DNA from: an uncultured Eubacteriales bacterium | GTDB taxonomy: Bacteria; Bacillota; Clostridia; Christensenellales; UBA1242 | DNA: 12,623 nucleotides | NCBI GenBank assembly: GCA_900557585.1 | Contig: USTJ01000004.1 | Location: 1 to 12,623 of the forward strand | Direction: 5' to 3' | In this document: positions 11,700 through 12,623 of the stretch, in pieces | Layout of the letters: every line of letters begins with the position of its first letter | How positions within the stretch are numbered: the stretch's first letter is position 1 | Program-made: the position numbers and the translations under genes | The notes under the pieces: model-generated | Told to the model about the DNA's origin: nothing | Database searches by the model: none | Seen by the model: only the letters and a program-made list of their open reading frames with translations

Positions 11700-11728
11700 T
11701 TGACTTGAAAGAATTTTAAAATTATAAT
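11700..11728 (+). promoter_or_regulatory. Promoter of ybaB-recR
   Basis: TTGACT (11700-11705), 17-base spacer, TATAAT (11723-11728), starting four bases after the dnaX stop. No terminator hairpin is visible between dnaX and ybaB, so read-through from the upstream operon can also feed these genes. Confidence 0.8.
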
Positions 11729-11751
11729 AAACAAAATTAAAGGAGAATTAT

Positions 11752-12078
11752 ATGGGAAAATTTGGTGGATTTATGGGCGGAGGAAACAACAACATGCAAG
11801 CCCTTATGCGTCAAGCACAAAAAATGCAAGAAGAAGCAATGAGAGCAAGTCAAGAAGTTGATGAAGCCGAAGTTGAAGGTCAAGCAAGTGGTGGTCTTGT
11901 GAAAGTTACTTTGAAAGGAAACAAAACCCCAGTTGCAGTTAGCATTGACCCTTCTGTTGTTGATCCAGACGATGTTGAAATGCTTGAAGACCTTGTTCTT
12001 GCAGCGTTCAATGATGCATCAAGCAAAGCAGATGCTTTAAAACAAGAAAAACTTGGAAGATTTGGGGGAATGATGTAG
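11752..12078 (+). CDS. ybaB: YbaB/EbfC family nucleoid-associated protein
   Basis: A small dimeric DNA-binding protein that coats the nucleoid and is nearly always encoded between dnaX and recR, hinting at a link with replication or repair. The 108 residues have a glycine-rich start (GKFGGFMGGGNNNM), the helix QALMRQAQKMQEEAMRA (16-32), and the family core with GGLVKVTLKGN (47-57), SIDPSVV (64-70) and LEDLVLAAFNDA (78-89). It ends with FGGMM. AAAGGAG lies about eight bases before the ATG. The recR start follows its stop by one base, so the two are translated together. Confidence 0.95.
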   Translation: MGKFGGFMGGGNNNMQALMRQAQKMQEEAMRASQEVDEAEVEGQASGGLVKVTLKGNKTPVAVSIDPSVVDPDDVEMLEDLVLAAFNDASSKADALKQEKLGRFGGMM

Positions 12079-12079
12079 G

Positions 12080-12623
12080 ATGGAACTTTCAAACATTGAA
12101 AGCCTTGACCGTCTTACAAACGAGTTCAGCAAACTTCCTGGGGTTGGAAAAAAGACTGCGGGAAGATATGCCTATTATATCGTTACTGGCTCAAAAGAAA
12201 ATGCAGAAAGTTTTGCAAACGCAATTTTAGATGCAAAAAATCAAGTTCGTTTTTGCAAAAACTGTGGAAACTTTGCCGATTCAGACATTTGTCCAATTTG
12301 CAAAACTCGAAGCGAACAAACAATTTGCGTTGTGAAAGAACCAAAAGATGTCATGGCAATTGAAAAAGCACATTCATATAATGGTTCATATCATGTTTTG
12401 CACGGAACAATAAACCCACTTGCAAACATTGCACCAAAAGACATTAAAATTGCAGAACTCATTGAAAGAATTGCAAAAGGAAACACCAAAGAGGTTATCC
12501 TTGCAACCAGCCCAGACGTAGAGGGCGAGGCAACTGCAATGTACATTGCAACTCTTGTAAAGCCATATGGCGTTAAAGTTTCAAGAATTGCACAAGGTCT
12601 TTCTGCGGGAACTCAACTTGAAT
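12080..12623 (+). CDS. recR: Recombination mediator RecR (partial, cut by window end)
   Basis: RecR works with RecO (and RecF) to load RecA on gapped DNA. About 181 of some 200 residues are present; the C-terminus lies beyond the window. The frame shows a helix-hairpin-helix (SKLPGVGKKTAGRYA, 17-31), a four-cysteine zinc finger (C59, C62, C71, C74), and the Toprim domain starting at VVKEPKDVMAIE (84-95) with E87 and continuing to TSPDVEGEATAMYIA (143-157). The ATG follows the ybaB stop by one base; its ribosome site would be within the ybaB end (GGGGGAATG), which is modest, so coupling is likely. The gene is open to the last base with no sign of decay. Confidence 0.95.
   Translation, partial: MELSNIESLDRLTNEFSKLPGVGKKTAGRYAYYIVTGSKENAESFANAILDAKNQVRFCKNCGNFADSDICPICKTRSEQTICVVKEPKDVMAIEKAHSYNGSYHVLHGTINPLANIAPKDIKIAELIERIAKGNTKEVILATSPDVEGEATAMYIATLVKPYGVKVSRIAQGLSAGTQLE

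Noticed and set aside
1..12623. CRISPR array, insertion sequence or complete tRNA/rRNA gene
   Set aside because: I found no regularly spaced repeats, transposase frame, full cloverleaf or rRNA stretch on either strand.

Overview
The window is low-GC bacterial DNA carrying a set of core genes typical of Bacillota, most likely a clostridium-like, possibly uncultured lineage. The evidence is mini-ribonuclease III directly followed by rlmB and sigH, a dnaX-ybaB-recR block, a CwlD-type cell-wall amidase, and a minimal Rrf2-nifS-nifU iron-sulfur locus without hscBA, iscA or ferredoxin. Shine-Dalgarno sites are GGAG-like. Most promoters I can find are sigma-A-type with an extended -10 (TGn before TATAAT or TATACT). 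No sequence search was possible, so family names rest on recognised motifs and species-level identity is unknown.

Layout. Positions 1-1300 are accessory: two near-identical terminators flank a densely folded, gene-free stretch. An XRE-type regulator (minus) then faces a small membrane-anchored SmpA/BamE-like protein (plus), followed by a second folded region and a tRNA-Leu-like relic. Positions 1350-2600 hold two small plus-strand single genes, each with its own strong promoter: a two-helix membrane protein and a DUF4186-type protein. Positions 2657-7762 are all minus strand: a 641-residue protein with a transglutaminase-like core, nifU, nifS, the Rrf2 regulator and an N-acetylmuramoyl-L-alanine amidase. 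From 7874 to the end everything is plus strand: a zinc-ribbon (CPCC-like) protein, then mrnC-rlmB-sigH-dnaX as a tight operon, then ybaB-recR behind its own promoter, with recR cut by the window end.

How the genes work together. NifS takes sulfur from cysteine and passes it to the NifU scaffold. The Rrf2 protein has the cysteines of an Fe-S sensor, and a 25-bp palindrome covers the predicted nifSU transcription start, so the locus looks like a self-contained Fe-S homeostasis loop. The rightmost block joins rRNA maturation (MrnC, RlmB), a SigH-type sigma factor, the DNA polymerase III clamp-loader subunit (DnaX), and recombination repair (RecR with YbaB).

The most notable non-gene signals are the nifS operator, two apparently leaderless genes (rrf2 and mrnC, with the ATG six bases after TATAAT), a 9-bp inverted repeat laid over the 1416 promoter with a two-turn spacing, and two intergenic folds sharing an AAGGTGGGGG-N-CG motif. 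I found no CRISPR array, complete tRNA, rRNA or transposase gene.
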